The notes: a model not told the origin generated them from the letters alone. 64,000 nt of DNA from Juglans regia (GCF_001411555.2 NC_049907.1:9122243-9186242), one strand, 5' to 3'. Positions 10,650-23,080 are shown, counted from the stretch's first letter. Numbers and translations: made by a program.

Positions 10650-11223
10650 TTACAAAATCTGTTCTAAAAATCTGTTCTTATTACAAAATCTGCACTACTA
10701 AAATCTGTAATATAAAATCTGCATTACTGAAATCTGTAATACATTTAATAGACTATAGTGATTAGTATTAGTTATATATTAGTATAACTATAGTGTATAT
10801 TAGACTATTACTATTAGTTATAAACTTATATATTAGTATAACTATATAATATATTAGACTATATATAATATGATTTAATATATATATTTTATGTTTAAAA
10901 CACACGATCAATTAAATTTTCATCTTTAATATTAAACTTTTATTTTATAAATTAAAATATGAAATTATTTCATATATGATATATAAAAATTTCACATATA
11001 ATTATATATTATATATAAACTTATATAGATAAAATATTTTGTATAATATTAATTTTGTATAAAACTTATATACAAAATATTAATTTTTATATTTTTTTTC
11101 CAATCGGTCCAATCCGGTCCCAGAAATCGAAGAATCGGAACCGGATCAATTTTGGCCAGTTTGCATAATTTACGAACCGGTTTCGGACCAGACTGATTTT
11201 TTGGTTTAAATTTACACCCATAG
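10650..11223. mobile_element. Truncated hAT-like fragment abutting CNGC
   Basis: Very AT-rich sequence with short TAGTATAACTATAG-like repeats, followed at 11097-11215 by CCAATCGGTCCAATCCGGTCCC, GGAACCGGATC and CGGTTTCGGACC, then TTTACACCCATA. The GGTCC/CGGACC-rich end followed by an ACACCCATA-like terminus is the same layout as the right end of the hAT element at 43195-43368. It is probably the end of a related hAT or its non-autonomous derivative. Confidence 0.55.
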
Positions 11224-11989
11224 AAATGGATGTTGATTAGACCGAACGAGAGGGGCCCTTAACTTTACCCTTAGATTTTGATTTATTATTCTTTTTTTAA
11301 AAGAATAGTATAAATGTTTTTATTATAATGTTTATAAGTGTCCAGTTGACTCTTGACCTTGATGCAGAATAAAGATTATTATGGTGGTTTGCTAAACAAC
11401 GAAAACTAAAGATTGAGATGGAGAAAAATGTAAACAGAAAGAACACTTAGAGTTTCTTTATAAAAATCAAATATATTTTCTGAAATCCACAGGCTGGGCT
11501 AAAATAGCTATGGTAAAAAGACAAAGTTTCAATTATGACCAAATAATAAAATACGAAATAAATTAGATATCTCGCTAAAATCTAGTCGAGATCTAGAATA
11601 AAATCGTTGCTAAAAATAAGCATTACCATAAACAAAATTAATGAAAAATAGAAAAATAACTTAAAATGAAGATTTGGGAGGGGGGGAACGACTGATTTTG
11701 GACTCAAAAGAAGGACCACTAGGCATAGCATGGTGGTCATTACATACATGCCGAAGAAAGCTTTTTGAATTGAAGTCATATACGCGATTCTGATACTTGT
11801 AGCTAAAGTTAGGGCCAAAATACTAGCGTGTGCGCTATATCGCCTCATTTCCTTGCCCAACCGAAAAATGCTGACATTTCCTCACCCAATTGAGGAATGG
11901 TGACCATTCCTCTCCAAAACGAGGAATCTACATCTTTTCCCGCCAGTTTTGCGCTGATCTGCCTTCTTGAGGTAGTCCAATACTATTAA
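11224..11989. other. Non-coding stretch before solo LTR
   Basis: AT-rich to about 11680 with no recognisable gene. An open frame on minus at 11582-11860 has a hydrophobic composition but no family resemblance; I do not call it. The last bases, ATTAA at 11985-11989, are the left target-site duplication of the solo LTR. Confidence 0.4.
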
Positions 11990-14144
11990 TGTAAGGCCCA
12001 GTCTATGAGTCTGGACCAGTGCGCGAGAGGCCTAGCCTTTTCTTGGATGTATTTCGGAACGACGCCGTTTTGGGTAAACAGTTCCTTCTTCCTCAGCTCC
12101 CCGATTCTTTCTCCCCCTTTTCTCTCTTTCGGTTTCTGGTTTTCCCCGTGTCTCTCTCTCTCACGTTACCCACTTCCCTTCCCTTCCCGAATTCATCTCT
12201 TCCTTTTCGTTGGGTCTGTTCGTGAGTCCGGAGGTAATGCCCTAGCATTTTCTATTTTCTTTTTCCTCACTTTCGGTTTTTCCGTCAAAATCAGTTTCTC
12301 ACTCGGTCGCATCCCTCCATTGCAGCAGATCACTGTGCTTCTCTCTCTCGCGTCCCTCTAGTTCTGCAGTTGGTGTTTTCTCTTCAGACTCGGCTCTTCT
12401 CTCCCTCTTGCGCAGTGTTTCATCTTCAGGTATATCTCTCTCTCTCTCTCTCATTTTACACATTGATTCCAAAAATCAGGGCCCTCATTGTCAGCACTCT
12501 CTCTTTCTCTCCAGTGTAGTTTTTCTTTTGTTTGTTGTGTAATTGTTGTGCTGCTTGTTCGTTAATCCCTGAAGCCTTGTAACCATCGAAGCCACCACTG
12601 GTGACACTTTTATTCGCCGGTAACCCATTCTTTTTCTCTGTTTCTCTCGCCCGCACACACGTTCACCTCAATTAATTCATTTCACTCCAATGAAATTTCT
12701 GGGTCATGTTTTCATTTAGTGTAGTCCGTGGGTTTTTCTTTGGGCATTTTCTTTGTATAAGCGAACACCATGTGTTGGAATGTTTTGAGTTTGGATTATT
12801 TGGGTGGGACATGCAGTGAATTTAATGGATACTCGGGATTGTGTAGTGGTTATTTTGGTACTATTTGGGTTTTTTTTTTTTATACGACCCTTGTAGTGGA
12901 GGTTAGACTGTTTGGAGTTACTATATTATTGTTTTGGTTGAGTTGTTGGTGATTGCTTGGAGTTAGGGGCCATTGAAGTGGGGTTGATATTTTGATTATT
13001 TGTGTTCGATGTTGACTTTGGTGGGTGTATAGGTCAATATTAAGATTAGTAAATGGTATTTTGGGTTGAAATGCAGGCTGTCCAGATTTCTATATGGTTG
13101 TCTTAGTGAGTGGTTTTTGCTATAATATGGTTGGGATTATTGGTTTTAATTATTAGATGGAAGTTATGCCAATTGTAGTTTAATACTCAGTGTATATATT
13201 TTGTTTCTATTAATAGGTGAGGAGATTTTTAGAGGTCGAATTCAAGACATAGACAATACGCTGCAGGAGTCAGGTAAGCGGGGTTCCTATGCTAGGTTTT
13301 ATACGAGCTTATAAGACTGAGGTTGACTTTCTGAAAACTTGCATATTTTGTGATGTATTAAGAACTTGGGAAAACAAAAACCAACCTCGGTCATTTATTT
13401 GCATACTCATGAAATATGTGTGGAAAAAGGAAAAATATTTTTTAACATGCATTGTGTAGTCATGAGCTAAATTCTGTTATGATGTCACTGAAATCTGAAA
13501 AAGAGCAATATTTGAGAATTCTAAAAAATTGTGCATTTATTTAGAAAGATGCTCCGACTTTTGTTTTCAATATGTAAGAATGATCTAGTTATGTTCTGGT
13601 ATTATGTTTTGTTTTGATATGGCATCTGAAAACCTTTGGCATGGTATACTGATTTTGTATCTGACTCTATTTCTGCTCTGCTCTGTTTGGGTTCGTACCA
13701 ACTTCTTTGTTTCTGAGTGCACCCACTTTGGAAACAAAGTGGTTTTATTGTGGTCTTTCCTGTGTGGACACTCAGGGCTCCGAGAAGAATACGGAAAAGA
13801 TTTCACCTCTGTCTCTACCCGGTTTGGCCACCGTGGATAGCACAACCCTACCACGGGGGTGAAACATGGTCTCTGCTCTGTAAGATGCTCTGTTTTGATG
13901 TGATGATGATGCTCAGTTTATGTTATGCCAAAGTATTACGGGTTTTACTTGTCTTAAAACTATCGCTCTGTTACTTTTGGAAAACATGTTTTGTTCTGCA
14001 TGATAACTCTGGAAAACATTTTGTTTTGTTCTGTATTGAGTTTTGCTAATAAAGTTTTTGGAGATTTATTTTAGTTGTGTTGGGAAATATGTTTTTAAGT
14101 GACAGGTAGTAATTTTCCAAGCCACCTGGGTTTGAGGCGTTATA
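11990..14144 (+). mobile_element. Solo LTR (2,155 bp), Gypsy-like ends
   Basis: Begins TGTAAGGCCC and ends GAGGCGTTATA; the ends form a short imperfect inverted repeat of the TGTAACGCC type. Identical 5 bp ATTAA flanks at 11985-11989 and 14145-14149 are the expected LTR-retrotransposon target duplication. No internal region or second LTR is present. It contains an AACGACGCCGTTTT motif (12058-12071), a pyrimidine-rich leader-like tract (12080-12460, with a (CT)n run at 12434-12452), consensus-like donors CAG|GTATAT (about 12429) and CAG|GTAAGC (about 13273), an acceptor ATAG (about 13217), and AATAAA at 14048-14053. The promoter and intron reading is inference. Confidence 0.75.
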
Positions 14145-15047
14145 ATTAAATTCAAATCTATCAATTGAGGTTCATCGGACTTTAATTCGCTTGCATCATT
14201 ACTTGATAATGTATATATGAAGAGTTGTTACAAAATTTAGTATAAGAATTGATCGATGATTGTCAATAATTAATTAATTTAGTTTAAAGGTAAATATATT
14301 GAGAAAAAAAATTTATATGTTTTTTATTTTCTTTAATTTATACTTTTTCCAACACAAATGGATATATGTTTATTTTGATATACTAATTTAATCATAAATC
14401 TTGATATATGTTAAAGTTCTACTTTGAATGATAGGATCCGTTCTATCTCCGTGTCTTGATATGGACGGGAGATAGTACTTGAATTAATTTTCTGGATTAC
14501 AATAAACACAAGTCGACAATTTGAAATTCTTCTTATCTTATTAAGAGGATTTGCATGTTGTTCTTTGGTAAGATATCCACAATGACTATTTTCCCCACAA
14601 AAACGGCAAGTATTTGCATGCACTTTGGTTTTGTAATTTGTCAATCGAGTGGCACTACATAAATCTGAATGATTTTCTTCTTATTCTTTTTTAAAGAAAA
14701 TAGAAGACCTAACTACCATCCAAGAGGTAGCTAAAGTGTGAGTCATATTAATATTAACATCACCTTTTCAATACTTTATATCTCATTATATTAAAGTGGT
14801 AATATCCATTAATTATTAAATCAACTATTATTTAAAAAAAAAAAAAAAACTCAAACATAAATGGATATAATTATTAATATACTTCAGAGAAAATTTGGTG
14901 TTTGTTAACTAGGTTGACATTATCTTCCATAAATGGTTGAGTGGCTAAAAAAGTAAAAAAAGGAGTCAAGAAATGCCCATGAATTAATTGGCAGTGGAAA
15001 TTTTAGGAGGTGAGTATGTTAGGTCTATGATATATTTTCAAATGAAG
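14145..15047. other. AT-rich non-coding spacer
   Basis: No recognisable gene. A minus open frame at 14411-14644 contains CRFCGENSHCGYLTKEQH, which looks zinc-knuckle-like, but it is isolated and matches no family I can name. The spacer ends at the LINE-B target duplication. Confidence 0.35.
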
Positions 15048-15061
15048 AGAAGACAATATTT
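15048..15061. repeat. LINE-B target-site duplication, 3' side
   Basis: AGAAGACAATATTT, identical to 20790-20803. It directly follows the LINE poly(A) (read on minus). Confidence 0.85.
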
Positions 15062-15107
15062 TTTTTTGATAAACAATGCATACTATTTTATTCATCAACC
15101 AAAGAAA

Positions 15108-18100
15108 TTACATCAAGGCATCATGCCATATGATTTGTGAAACATCTTCAGGAAAAGAATCCCACCAAACCACTAGCTCATCAATACCCCATGCATATCG
15201 TGCCAAACAGTGGGCAACTTCATTGGCCAAACGACCTTTATGTTGAGTAATTACTTTAGGAAATCTTTGTAGCATCCGCTTGATCTCAGATACCAAGTTT
15301 CCCCAAATAGACATAGACTCCTGTTCCTTATTAATCTCTTGGACCACCAGCAAAGAGTCACTCTCCACCTCGAGCTCACGGATGCCCAAGGGGAAGCAAA
15401 TCTGGAGGCCTCTCAGAACAGCCAAAAATTCAATCTCAATTGGATCACTCACCTCATGTTCTGGTTTACTTGCTGTTAAGAGCACCTTTCCATTCTCATC
15501 TCGCAAGACAATGCCTACTCCCGATCTACAATGCTCATGGAATGTAGCACCATCAATATTAAGCTTCAATACCCCTGCAGGAGGAGGCTGCCAGCAGCAT
15601 TGAGGCATCAGTCCTTTCTTATGCTCATAGGAAGCGGATAAATGCTCTTGGTACAATGAAAGTGCATGGTCAATGGCCTGTTCTGGGGATAATATTTGAT
15701 TCTCAAACATTAGTTTGTTCCTTCTATTCCATAGACCCCAAGCACAAAGGACCAAAGACTCCATTTCTCCAGCTTTGTTTCTTCTTATCAAATATTCCAA
15801 CACTTGAGTAAAATCTCGAGGACCACTACTGCCCTGCAAGAAGTTGAGCTGGACCTGCAAAGACTCTATGAAGCTTGAACAATTGAGGATGGTGTGATTT
15901 GTGTCTTCAATCTCAACTTGACACCACTTGCACTGAGCATCAGTCACCACCTTCTTTGTTTGGAGATTTTTCAAAGATGGTAGCCCATTTTTGCACACCC
16001 TCCAAGCGAAAATTTTTATTCTATTTGGAACTTGCAGCTTCCAAATTCTTTTCCACAGTCTGCATTGCCCCCCTCTAGCTGACCCTTCACCCGACTGCCT
16101 CTCCTCATCAAAAGATGCAAACAAACTGTATGCACTCTTGACACTAAACAGGCCATTATGCTCATGTTCCCAAACAAAACAATCAGGTCTTTGATCAGGG
16201 GTAAGTATCATATTCAGTACTTCATCCGCTTCCCTTGGTGGTAAGAATCTTCTAACCTTCTCTATATCCCACATCTTTGTATTAGCATCTATCAGTTCAG
16301 ACACTTTCCAATTCAGCTGAGTTTGAGTAATCGAATCAATTGTAGGTACCAGTTTATGATTAGGCAGCCAATAGTCAGTCCAAATATTGATAGCCTTTCC
16401 ATCTCCTACTCTCCATCTGCACCCTTTTAGTAAGAGAGACTTTGCTTCCCAAATACCCCTCCACACATAAGAAGGTTCATTGCCTAACTCAGCCTCCATG
16501 AAGTTAGAAGAAGAAAAATACCTGGCCTTGTAGATCTTATGAAGTAGTGAGTCTTCCTCTTTAAGGATGCGCCAACCCTGTTTAGCTAATAGTGCCATAT
16601 TAAAGCTTCTCAGGTTCTTGAAACCCATCCCCCCGATTGCCTTTGGTTCACACAGCTTTCTCCAACTGATCCATCTTATTCTGTTTTCGTCCTTCTGTTG
16701 TCCCCACCAAAACTTTGCAATAAGACTCTCCAACTCAGAGCACAAAGAGGCAGGCAATTTAAAACAACTCATGATATAGGTAGGGATAGAGAGAGCCACT
16801 GCTTTGATGAGCACTTCTTTGCCCCCTTGAGATAAAAGCTTCTCCTTCCACCCTTGTAATTTTTGCCACAACTTGCTCTTTAACACTGAAAATGCTTGAT
16901 GTTTTCCTCTACCCACCATAGGAGGAAGTCCCAAATATTTGTCATAGGATTGGTGCTGCTGAACTCCCCAGAACCTCATGATTTCTTCTTGTTGACTCGA
17001 GGGCACATTTTTGCTGAATAACATAGAAGTCTTATCTCTATTCACCATTTGGCCCGAGGCATTTTCATAGACTTCCAGTAGGTGAAGTATGTTTCTATTA
17101 GTCTGTAGAGTAGCCCTGCAAAATAACACACTGTCATCTGCAAACATAAGGTGATTTACATTTGGTGCACTTCTACACACTCTGATCCCCTCCACTGCTT
17201 CTTGTCTATCAGCTGCTTTAAGAATAGATATGAGGCCCTCAGTACAGAGAAGGAAGAGATAGGGGAAAGGGGATCCCCTTGTCTCAAACCTCTCGTTGGG
17301 AAGATAGGACCCTTAGGCTCACCATTCACCAAAAAGGAAAACGATACAGAAGTCACACACAACATTAACAGCTCAATCCACTTGGTCCCAAACCCCATCT
17401 TTCTCATGACAGATTCAAGATAGTCCCACTCAATACGATCATAGGCCTTACTCATGTCAAGTTTAAGGGACATAAAACCCTTCTTTCCTTTCCTCTTCCT
17501 TCGAAGGAAATGCACTAATTCATAAGCAATGAGCACATTATCTGTTATTAACCTTCCGGGTACAAAAGCACTTTGAGAAGAGGAAATTATTTCGGGTAAC
17601 ACAACCTTCAGTCTGTTTGCTAGTACCTTTGACACCAATTTATATAAGACATTGCATAAACTGATTGGCCTCAAATCAGACACCACCTCAACATTTCTCT
17701 TCTTTGGAATCAAAGTCACAAAAGTATGATTTAACTGAGGAGGGAAACTACCAGTATTCAGAGCAGTTAAAACAGCCTTTGTAACATCCCTTCCCACCAC
17801 AGACCAGCATTTTTGATAAAACAAAGGAGCCATACCATCTGGACCAGGGGATTTTGTAGGCTTCATCTCCTTTAAAGCTGCTTCCACTTCTGCTTCCACA
17901 AACTCCTCCTCTAATCTTTGTTTCATCTCATTAGTCACCCTACCAGCAAGGTTATCTAGAAACTGCAAATTGCCTCTATTAGCAGAAGCTATAAAAAGCT
18001 TCTGAAAATAGTTGAGGATCACTTCATCTCGTGCATCTTCCACTTGCCAATTACCATTAGCATCCCGAATGCCACTTAACAAATTCTTCCTCTTTCTCTG

Positions 18101-19207
18101 TGAAGCCTTATGATGGAAGTAACTAGTATTTCTATCCCCCTCAGCCAACCAAAGAGCTCGTGATCTTTGCCTCCACATAATTTCATTTCTCTCGAGCCAT
18201 TTGTGGACCTCAACTCTAGCTTTTTTAAGATCTTCTTGCATAAGGCCCCTTGGGTCAGAATCTTCAATCATCTTAAGATGTAACTTAGCTTTTCTTAGAT
18301 TTTTTTGAACATGACCAAAGCTGTTTTTGTTCCAAACTGCTAACTGTTGACCACATCTTCTTATCTGTCCCATTACTCCTAGCATTGTTCCCTCACCAAA
18401 ACCTTCCCCCCAGGCTTTTTCAATGATAGTTTTACAGCTCTTTTCCTCCACCCACATAGCCTCAAAACGAAAGAGTTTCTTCCCTTTTCTTGGCATTCTG
18501 TTAACCTGAAGTTGCAACTTAATAGGCACATGATCAGAATATGCCACACTACCATGGCTTACACTAGCCATTTTGAATAAAGCCTTCCACTTTAGGTTTG
18601 CCAAGCATCTATCCAACCTTTCACTGATGCATTGAGCAGGTTCCCTTTTATTGCACCAAGTAAATGGATTGCCTTTAAAACCCAAGTCTAACAGTTCACA
18701 GTCATCAATCACTTCACTAAAAGCTTGGATCTGTTTATCAGTTCGAATTCTCCCACCACATTTCTCATTAGGACTTAACACCTCATTGAAATCACCCATC
18801 AATAACCATCCTTTATCACTTGGTACCTTCAATGATCTTAAAAGGTTCCAAGTTTCATGGCGCCTACTTGGGTCAGGTTGACCATACACCCCAGTAAAAA
18901 ACCAAGAATCGTCAGCAGTGGTGTTATCCTGTAAAGTTGCATGAATATGACTGCGAGAGTAATTCTTGATGACTATATTAACATCATTTTTCCACAGGAG
19001 AGCAATGCCTCCACTCCTCCCCTCACTACTTACTGCCAAACAGTTCTTGTACCCCAATCTATACTTCAGTTTTTCCATTCCCTTTTCACTTAATTTGGTC
19101 TCTTGTAGAAACAAGACCATGGGATCTTCTTCCCTGACTAAATCAGAGAGAGCTCGAACACCTCGTGGGTTCCCAAGCCCACGTGTGTTCCAACTGAGGA
19201 GACTCAT
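15108..19207 (-). pseudogene. LINE-B ORF2: endonuclease-RT-RNase H with one frameshift
   Basis: Encodes the nicking and reverse-transcription enzyme of target-primed retrotransposition. Domains in order: AP-type endonuclease from the start ([33 protein letters not shown]), linker ([19 protein letters not shown]), RT ([33 protein letters not shown], then FADDSVLF), zf-RVT (CKWCQVEIEDTNHTILNC) and RNase H (LKLNIDGATFHE, EIEFLAVLRGL, EVESDSLLV, NEVAHCLAR). The catalytic residues I can see are kept. A single-base loss near 17259-17266, just after [10 protein letters not shown], shifts the frame, so the part from 17195 down continues in another frame. The start is fixed by the ATG inside the ATGA overlap with ORF1. 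Confidence 0.9.
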
Positions 19208-20685
19208 TTGGTTCGGCAGGGCTGTTCAACAGCCTCTGCCGATAACTCATGTATTTGATCAATTTCAGTCACCCTAGTCGTCTTTGCTTTCTTACTCCCA
19301 CCAATTATTGCATTGTCACAACTATCACCTTGTATGGGACGTTTATTACCTGAACTCTCAGTATTAATAAATGAGGTCATGCATGGATTACGAGCACGTT
19401 TTTTCCAGGTATTACGAGAAGACCTTCTAATTGGTTGCACTGAAAGTTGATGGGCTTCATTTGATCCTTTAGCTGGAGAGAAACTATCATCTATAAAACC
19501 CACCGTGGTATAGTTTGCATGGCCATCTTGCATAATTTCGTGAAATCTGCTTCCCTCCGAATTTTGAGTAACCGATATATGTTCAGCCAATCTAATTCCG
19601 TGAAATCTGCTTCCCTCCGGATTTTGAGTAAATGATTTATCTTCAGCCAATCTTATTGAAGATAACGGATACTTTTCGTGACAACTGTTCTCTTTCGTGG
19701 ATCCCGCCATTTCCTTTTTTGTATTTTGAACGCAGTCCCCGTGATCTAATCCTTCAACATTGCCTACAAACCCGCTATCCATACCACCCTGCTCCGAAAC
19801 TTCTGCACCATTCCAATTTGAATTGCAAGCGTCCGTCTCCCCCATTGGAGCTACACCTCCACCATCTTCGCCACCCTCATCCTCCGTATGCTTCCCCATC
19901 TCCGTTTGCATGCTTTTTACAGTCGAAACATGCTCCTTATGAGAAAAATACCGAAGACGACGACCTCCATCTTCCGCTCGAAGCCAGCTACCAAACTGTT
20001 TTGGCACTCCCGTAACAATTTTGACTGGACACTCAACGCCATCATGTATAATTCTACCACACTGCAAGCAGAAACGTGACAACTTCTCATATTTGATTGG
20101 AACCCAAACTTTTGACCCTTGCAAAGTAATAGTACGTCCCCTGGCTAGAGGCTTCTTCAAATCCATTAGAATTTTAACTCTAAGGAATTTACCCCACCCC
20201 ACATTGTCTTCATCCGCCTCCACTTCCTTCACCTCCCCTATAGAATTTCCCAGCTTTAACCCACACTCCCTGGACATCCCTACCAACGGCAAGTTATGGA
20301 ACTGAACCCATAACACGGCCTTGTCGAAGGATATCTTATTCAATGGAGTAAACCCATCAAATGCATTCATTACAAACATATTTCCATCAAAAAGCCATGG
20401 CCTGCCACTCTCTACCCGGCTCTTATCTACGTGGGTAGCAAACGTGATGATGAAAAGATTCCTCCCCACCTCTGTAAATACCGCAGGCTTGCTCAATCTC
20501 CAAACCTTCGCCATTGTATTTTCCACAATATTCTTTCCGACCTGTCTCTCGGACCATATTTTGCTAATCAAACTGCGATCACCTTTACGTAAGATCTCTG
20601 GTATCCCCTCCCCCTCAATATCAATTGCCGCACCTTCCTCCTCATTCAACTGGAAATTCTCCATCATCTCCTGGAGATCCTCCAT
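19204..20685 (-). CDS. LINE-B ORF1 protein (DUF4283, zinc knuckle)
   Basis: An uninterrupted 493-residue frame starting with ATG at 20685. Residues about 37-185 form a DUF4283 domain ([50 protein letters not shown]). Residues 206-219 form a CX2CX4HX4C zinc knuckle ([14 protein letters not shown]). The rest is low-complexity, polar and basic towards the end ([14 protein letters not shown]). ORF1 proteins of plant L1 elements bind the element RNA; that role here is inferred from the family. Two near-identical segments around residues 360-390 repeat [18 protein letters not shown] and [18 protein letters not shown]. The stop TGA overlaps the ORF2 start as ATGA. Confidence 0.9.
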   Translation of the reverse strand: MEDLQEMMENFQLNEEEGAAIDIEGEGIPEILRKGDRSLISKIWSERQVGKNIVENTMAKVWRLSKPAVFTEVGRNLFIITFATHVDKSRVESGRPWLFDGNMFVMNAFDGFTPLNKISFDKAVLWVQFHNLPLVGMSRECGLKLGNSIGEVKEVEADEDNVGWGKFLRVKILMDLKKPLARGRTITLQGSKVWVPIKYEKLSRFCLQCGRIIHDGVECPVKIVTGVPKQFGSWLRAEDGGRRLRYFSHKEHVSTVKSMQTEMGKHTEDEGGEDGGGVAPMGETDACNSNWNGAEVSEQGGMDSGFVGNVEGLDHGDCVQNTKKEMAGSTKENSCHEKYPLSSIRLAEDKSFTQNPEGSRFHGIRLAEHISVTQNSEGSRFHEIMQDGHANYTTVGFIDDSFSPAKGSNEAHQLSVQPIRRSSRNTWKKRARNPCMTSFINTESSGNKRPIQGDSCDNAIIGGSKKAKTTRVTEIDQIHELSAEAVEQPCRTK

Positions 20686-20789
20686 AGCTACACCTCACTC
20701 CTTCTCGTTTCCGAACTCACAACACCACCTCTATTCTCTAGAGAGAAAATAGAGAGGAGACTTTAATGTAAGAGTTGAATGTTTACACT

Positions 20790-20803
20790 AGAAGACAATA
20801 TTT
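20790..20803. repeat. LINE-B target-site duplication, 5' side
   Basis: AGAAGACAATATTT, matching 15048-15061. It defines the exact 5' end of LINE-B at 20789. Confidence 0.85.
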
Positions 20804-21067
20804 ATATATCATATGTTAGGTAGTTTTATGCTCTTACTTTTGGGTAGTGGTAGAAATTGCAAAGAGTCATCTGAACTATTTATTTATTTAAATAAATAAA
20901 TAAATTTATTTATTTTATAAAAAACATACTTTATTCATGATAATGCTATGTACAAGACATTGAATACATGAAGGGATTTGCTCCTGTCCTTGATACCAAA
21001 GGCATTATTACCTAAGTCATGGGCCACTATGTTATTAGTCCTCATTGTATGCTTAATAAAACATGAG

Positions 21068-21960
21068 TCAAAAGAATGCCAAAGTCGATCTTATATCTGA
21101 AATAAGCATTCCTGGATAAGAGTCAATCTCTACAGAAGTATTGAGGCCTTGGATTACTTGCAAAGCATCACCTTCTAAAATTATGTTCTTGTATCCCATG
21201 TCTTTGCAAAATAGAGTGGCTTGAAGGACTGCAAAAGCTTCTACCAGTAGAGGGTCAGGGAATAAATCCCTCTTCATTCTCATTGCTGCCAAGACAGTAT
21301 CCTCCCAGTCACTGATGATAGCACCTTTTCCCACCTTACATTGAACCTTGTCCAAAGTTGCATCCCAATTTAATTTAAACTGGCCTTGCGGTGGAGCCTC
21401 CCAACTTCCATTTAGATCCATGACATTAGAAGACCTGCTATTGGCATGTTGAATCCGTTTGAGGTCTTCAACAGTAATTTTGATTGCTGGACAAGAGTAT
21501 TATGATGAGTGAAGTTGTCCTTGACAACAAAATCATTTATTCTTTTCCAAATCTTACAAGATGTGACAGCAAACTCGAGAATTTCTTCCTCATCTAAGAT
21601 TCCAAACAAAGCCACTATTGTATCTTTGAAAGTCTGAATCTAGAATCCACACTTTTGGATTTTGTTTGCACATTCTCCCCACACATATCGACCTGAGGGA
21701 CATTCCCAAAGTGCATGCTCTGTTCTTTCAAGTTCTTGCTTGCAAATTGGGCATAAAGAGGTATCAACAACTGTCCTCCTCAACAAGTTAGATTGGTTGA
21801 AGGGCATTGAGACAAGCTCTCCATAGGAATGTTTTGTTCACATTTGGGATGGCCAGGTGCCATATATTTGTCCAAGTATTCTTCTGATTTAAGCAAGCTG
21901 ATGATTGGCCTAAGTCTCTTTCTTGCAATTGTCCTTTGAGGTGGTAAGCACTCTTGACAT
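21068..21960 (-). pseudogene. LINE-C RNase H and zf-RVT, distal part
   Basis: 21068-21421 encodes an RNase H domain (GQFKLNWDATLDK, LLVEAFAVLQATLF, NIILEGDALQVIQGLNT). The frame changes near 21412-21421. Upstream on minus, to about 21960, the zinc-binding RVT region is recognisable only in fragments. The catalytic Asp (NWDAT) is kept, but the domain is detached from its RT. Confidence 0.75.
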
Positions 21961-21980
21961 TAAAATCTCCTATTGTGGTG

Positions 21981-22237
21981 TGTCAGACTTAGCACAAATG
22001 GAGCAGAGTACACACAATGGAATTTGGAATTTTCTCTCTATTGTATAGATGTGATATTGTACAGATATATATATACACTATAAAGGAATCAAATGAGGAA
22101 TAAAGTTTGTTATGGGCAACCGTAGACAATAACAAACCTATTGTCTACGGTATTTACACAGAGTGCACATCATGTGCTTGAGGTAATGCTCAGCTTCATA
22201 TATTATCTAAGGAACATCAAAACCATCTAGTCTAATA
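21981..22237 (-). repeat. 3' LTR of the gag-only element
   Basis: 257 bp, nearly identical to 23081-23343 except for a few substitutions and a shorter TA tract. The purine-rich GAGGGGGCG on minus directly precedes it and serves as polypurine tract. Confidence 0.9.
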
Positions 22238-22300
22238 CGCCCCCTCGAGTTCAAGGGTGTGTCAACAACATTGAGACTTGATTTGAAATGGAGATACTTG

Positions 22301-23044
22301 TCAGCTACAAGGGGCTTGTTCAACAGAAACAAGTGTGGATCGATTGTTGTGCGCAGGACGAGTTTCATGTATGAGAAGTAGTTGATAAAGTTCATGAGAG
22401 GAAATGGGGTCAAACCGAGTAGTAATGGAGGTTACAAAAGACTCATAAGAGGGACCAAGACCATTAAGAATGTAAGTGATGAGTTCTTTATCTGATAGAA
22501 CGGTTCCAGTTACAGCTAGAGAGTCTGCTAGTTGGTGCACCTTGCCAAAATAATCCGAAATGGTTTGTTCACCCTTGGAGAGATTTGTGAGCTGAAAACG
22601 CACTTGAAACTCTTTGGCTTGGGATTGAAAAGAGAACATAGAAGAAAGAGAGGTCCAAAGTTGATAGGATGTAGTGGAAGAGAGAACATGATTGAGTATA
22701 GATTCAGAGAGGGAGGAGAAAAGAATGCTGAGCACAAGTTGGTCTGTCTTGCACCAGGAGAGAAAAGCGGGATTAATTTTGGAAGGTGCATTGGAGGAGT
22801 GGGGAAGAAACTCAGGGGGTGGGAGAGAGGAACCATTGACGAAGGAGAAGAGGTCCTGACCTCTTAGATAAGCTAATGTTTGAACTTTCCAGAGAATGTA
22901 ATTTTCAGAGGATAGTTTTGTGGTAATGATATGAGAAAAGGAGGAGGTAATGTGGGGATGAGATGGAGACAAAGGTGGAGAAAGAGGTGGGGGAGGTGGA
23001 GAAGGAGGTAGCGGAGGTGGGGGGTTGGGGATTTCTGTAGCCAT
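22301..23044 (-). CDS. Copia-type gag (UBN2-like) of the compact element
   Basis: 247 residues from ATG at 23044, beginning 36 bp inside the 5' LTR. After a proline-rich N-terminus (NPPPPLPPSPPPPPLSPP) comes the typical Copia gag fold: LSSENYILWKVQTLAYLRGQ near residue 40, SLSESILNHVLSSTTSYQLW, then QAKEFQVRFQLTNLSKGEQT, ISDYFGKVHQLADSLAVTG and DKELITYILNGLGPSYESFV. The gag coat assembles virus-like particles around the element RNA. No CCHC knuckle is visible before the stop, which falls soon after LLIHETRPA, earlier than in autonomous Copia polyproteins. The frame is intact, which suggests recent or selected activity. Confidence 0.88.
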   Translation of the reverse strand: MATEIPNPPPPLPPSPPPPPLSPPLSPSHPHITSSFSHIITTKLSSENYILWKVQTLAYLRGQDLFSFVNGSSLPPPEFLPHSSNAPSKINPAFLSWCKTDQLVLSILFSSLSESILNHVLSSTTSYQLWTSLSSMFSFQSQAKEFQVRFQLTNLSKGEQTISDYFGKVHQLADSLAVTGTVLSDKELITYILNGLGPSYESFVTSITTRFDPISSHELYQLLLIHETRPAHNNRSTLVSVEQAPCS

Positions 23045-23067
23045 GGATCGAGGACGATTAGTCGGTT

Positions 23068-23080
23068 GCTCGTGATACCA
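23068..23080 (-). other. Primer-binding site, initiator tRNA-Met type
   Basis: Directly inside the 5' LTR the minus strand reads TGGTATCACGAGC, very close to TGGTATCAGAGC, the usual plant binding site complementary to the 3' end of initiator tRNA-Met. Confidence 0.8.

Larger units (their letters stand above)
15062..20789 (-). mobile_element. LINE-B, full-length L1-type retrotransposon
   Basis: A 5.7 kb element bounded by a 14 bp target duplication. On minus: a 5' UTR of about 104 bp, ORF1 (20685-19204), ORF2 (19207-15108) overlapping by ATGA, a short 3' UTR and a poly(A) tract (poly(T) at 15059-15067). All expected ORF2 domains are present and only one frameshift is evident, so this is the youngest-looking LINE in the window. 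It is probably immobile by itself, although its ORF1 protein could still be made. Confidence 0.9.

Noticed and set aside
14411..14644. Minus open frame with CRFCGENSHCG
   Set aside because: Short, isolated, with no second exon or recognised domain. Could be a remnant but I cannot support a call.
22532..22867. Plus-strand open frame in the gag-only element
   Set aside because: Antisense shadow of the gag gene.
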